NCBI GenBank assembly: GCA_041390125.1
Contig: JAWKQN010000005.1
Span: 292,001-356,000 of the forward strand
Direction: 5' to 3'
Length of the DNA stretch: 64,000 nt
DNA from: Gemmatimonadota bacterium
GTDB taxonomy: Bacteria; Gemmatimonadota; Gemmatimonadetes; Longimicrobiales; Gaopeijiaceae
Below the pieces are notes generated by a model. That model saw only the letters and a program-made list of their open reading frames with translations. It made no database searches and was not told the DNA's origin. A program made the position numbers and the translations under genes. Below, one piece after another: positions 63,012 through 64,000 of the stretch (positions are counted from its first letter, which is position 1; each line of letters begins with the position of its first letter).

Positions 63012-63560
63012 GTGCTCGGCCTCGGCAATCCCGGTCCCGAGTACGACGCAACCCGACACAACGTGGGGTGGTGGGCCCTCGATCGCATGGCGCACGACTG
63101 GGACCTGGGACCGTTCGAGCGCGAGGGAAAGAGCCTGATCGCGGAAGGCCGCGTGGGCCGACACCCCGTCCGGCTGGTCAAGCCGCTGACCTGGATGAAC
63201 CGCAGCGGGCAGGTGGTGGGGGCGGCGCTGGAACACCGCGACCCCGCCACCCACCTGATGGTCCTCGTGGACGATGCCTACCTCGACGCCGGGCGCCTGC
63301 GCCTGCGAGGGAAGGGAAGCGCGGGCGGCCACAACGGGCTGGAGTCCGTGGAGCAGGCGCTGGGGACCAGCGCGTACGCGCGCCTGCGCATCGGAGTGGG
63401 TCCCCGGCCCGAGCGGGGGGACCTGGCGGACTGGGTGCTGGCGCCCATGTCCGCGGAGGACGAGCAGAAGGTGCTCGACCGGTTGGAGGACGTCGTGGAC
63501 GGCGTCCGGGTGTGGATGGACCGCGGCCTGGAGGCCGCGATGAATCGGGTCAACGGATGA
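63012..63560 (+). CDS. pth: Peptidyl-tRNA hydrolase
   Basis: Pth recycles peptidyl-tRNAs released from stalled ribosomes. The protein has GLGNPGPEYDATRHNVGWW (catalytic His in TRHN), KPLTWMNRSGQVV, DDAYLDAGRLRLRGKGSAGGHNG and RIGVGPRP. GTG 63012 is the first canonical start and gives 182 aa, but it clips the normal first beta strand (IVLGLGNPG). ATC 62991, 8 nt after a perfect GGAGG (62978-62982), would give a full MARGTHIVLGLGNPG start. Confidence 0.94.
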   Translation: MLGLGNPGPEYDATRHNVGWWALDRMAHDWDLGPFEREGKSLIAEGRVGRHPVRLVKPLTWMNRSGQVVGAALEHRDPATHLMVLVDDAYLDAGRLRLRGKGSAGGHNGLESVEQALGTSAYARLRIGVGPRPERGDLADWVLAPMSAEDEQKVLDRLEDVVDGVRVWMDRGLEAAMNRVNG

Positions 63561-63612
63561 CGAACGCCCCCGCGGGGCCGAGACAACGCGAGAAAGGAAC
63601 GAGATCCCGAGC

Positions 63613-64000
63613 ATGAGCGACATCGTGAGCATGACGGGCTGGGCCTGGGCGGTCGGCCTCCTCGGCCTCCTGGTGGCCGGCGGCATCTACGGCTACGTGA
63701 AGCGCCAGTCCCCCGGCACCGCCGGCATGATCGAGCTGTCCGATCAGATCCACGACGGCGCCATGGCGTTCCTCAACCGCGAGTACCGCGTGTTGGGCCT
63801 GTTCGTGGTGATCGTGGCCGCGCTGCTCTTCTTCGCGATCGGAAGCGAGACGGCCCTGGCCTATGTCGCCGGCGCGTTGTGTTCGGTGGCCGCCGGCTTC
63901 TTCGGCATGAAGGCGGCCACACGCGCCAACGTGCGCACCTCCGCCGCCGCCAAGGACGGCGGGGCGGGCAAGGCGCTGCGGATCGCCTTCTTCGGGGGGG
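63613..64000 (+). CDS. hppA: Membrane-bound proton/sodium-translocating pyrophosphatase (partial, right edge)
   Basis: From ATG 63613 to the window end the frame is open (129 codons). It begins SDIVSMTGWAWAVGLLGLLVAGGIYGYV, then SDQIHDGAMAFLNREYRVL, the N-terminal signature of H+/Na+-pumping membrane pyrophosphatases, and KAATRANVRTSAAAK, which matches the conserved ATxANxRT segment. The catalytic part lies outside the window. It hydrolyses pyrophosphate to pump ions across the inner membrane. Confidence 0.9.
   Translation, partial: MSDIVSMTGWAWAVGLLGLLVAGGIYGYVKRQSPGTAGMIELSDQIHDGAMAFLNREYRVLGLFVVIVAALLFFAIGSETALAYVAGALCSVAAGFFGMKAATRANVRTSAAAKDGGAGKALRIAFFGG

Overview
The window is a gene-dense, very GC-rich (roughly 70% by eye, strongly GC-biased third codon positions) piece of bacterial chromosome with 61 likely protein genes, two of them cut by the window edges, and one tRNA. 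Gram-negative traits are a System I cytochrome c maturation operon, secreted beta-barrel-like proteins ending in aromatic residues, a MenG/UbiE methyltransferase and an ECF sigma/anti-sigma pair with a bactofilin-like membrane protein. Gene content and style fit Gemmatimonadota or a neighbouring phylum. That placement is inferred from gene style, not from a marker tree. There is no prophage, insertion sequence, integron or CRISPR; almost everything is core genome.

Layout. 1-5.7 kb (+): tail of an unknown gene, lepA, then a coupled ROK kinase / PfkB kinase / STAS-HATPase / STAS-like set. 5.75-7.4 kb (-): pruA. 7.6-9.2 kb (+): Fe-S module (NifU-like, Mrp, small DUF542-like protein) ending in a tandem duplication. 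9.5-14.0 kb (-): ECF sigma factor, double zinc-finger anti-sigma, bactofilin-like membrane protein and DUF4097-like secreted protein. 14.2-14.9 kb (+): menG. 14.9-22.6 kb (-): a Cys/Met-metabolism PLP enzyme, M48 protease, purD, ybjQ, mutM and an M16 protease. 22.9-28.4 kb (+): glmM-glmS-dtd, maf-mtnA. 28.4-35.2 kb (+): glpK, then ccmE-ccmF-(ccmI-like)-ccmA-B-C-D, with threonine aldolase behind. 36.4-40.2 kb (+): an unknown envelope protein, an NqrB/RnfD-like protein fused to cysteine-paired Sel1-like repeats, and a YdeI/OmdA protein. 40.25-45.5 kb (-): beta-barrel protein, ECF sigma factor, LeuA-dimer-domain-like protein, fused transferase, TVP38 protein, MerA-like flavoprotein. 45.8-59.2 kb (+): recA, alaS, a PHP phosphatase, SDR, cca, rarA, hflX, DUF2520, pdxJ, LPG-synthase-like membrane protein, ispE. 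59.4-64 kb (+): tRNA-Gln, secreted unknown, prs, rplY, pth and the start of an H+/Na+ pyrophosphatase.

The most useful new observation is regulatory. The same ECF-type promoter, GAAACC-N16-CGTA, lies 39-50 nt upstream of three minus-strand genes: the ECF sigma factor, its anti-sigma factor and, 7 kb away, an M48 metalloprotease. This predicts an autoregulated envelope-stress circuit whose output includes the bactofilin-like/DUF4097-like operon and the protease. Housekeeping promoters in the window look like TTGAcg-N17/18-TAnnnT. Genes are packed with 4-nt ATGA/GTGA overlaps, so translational coupling is widespread.
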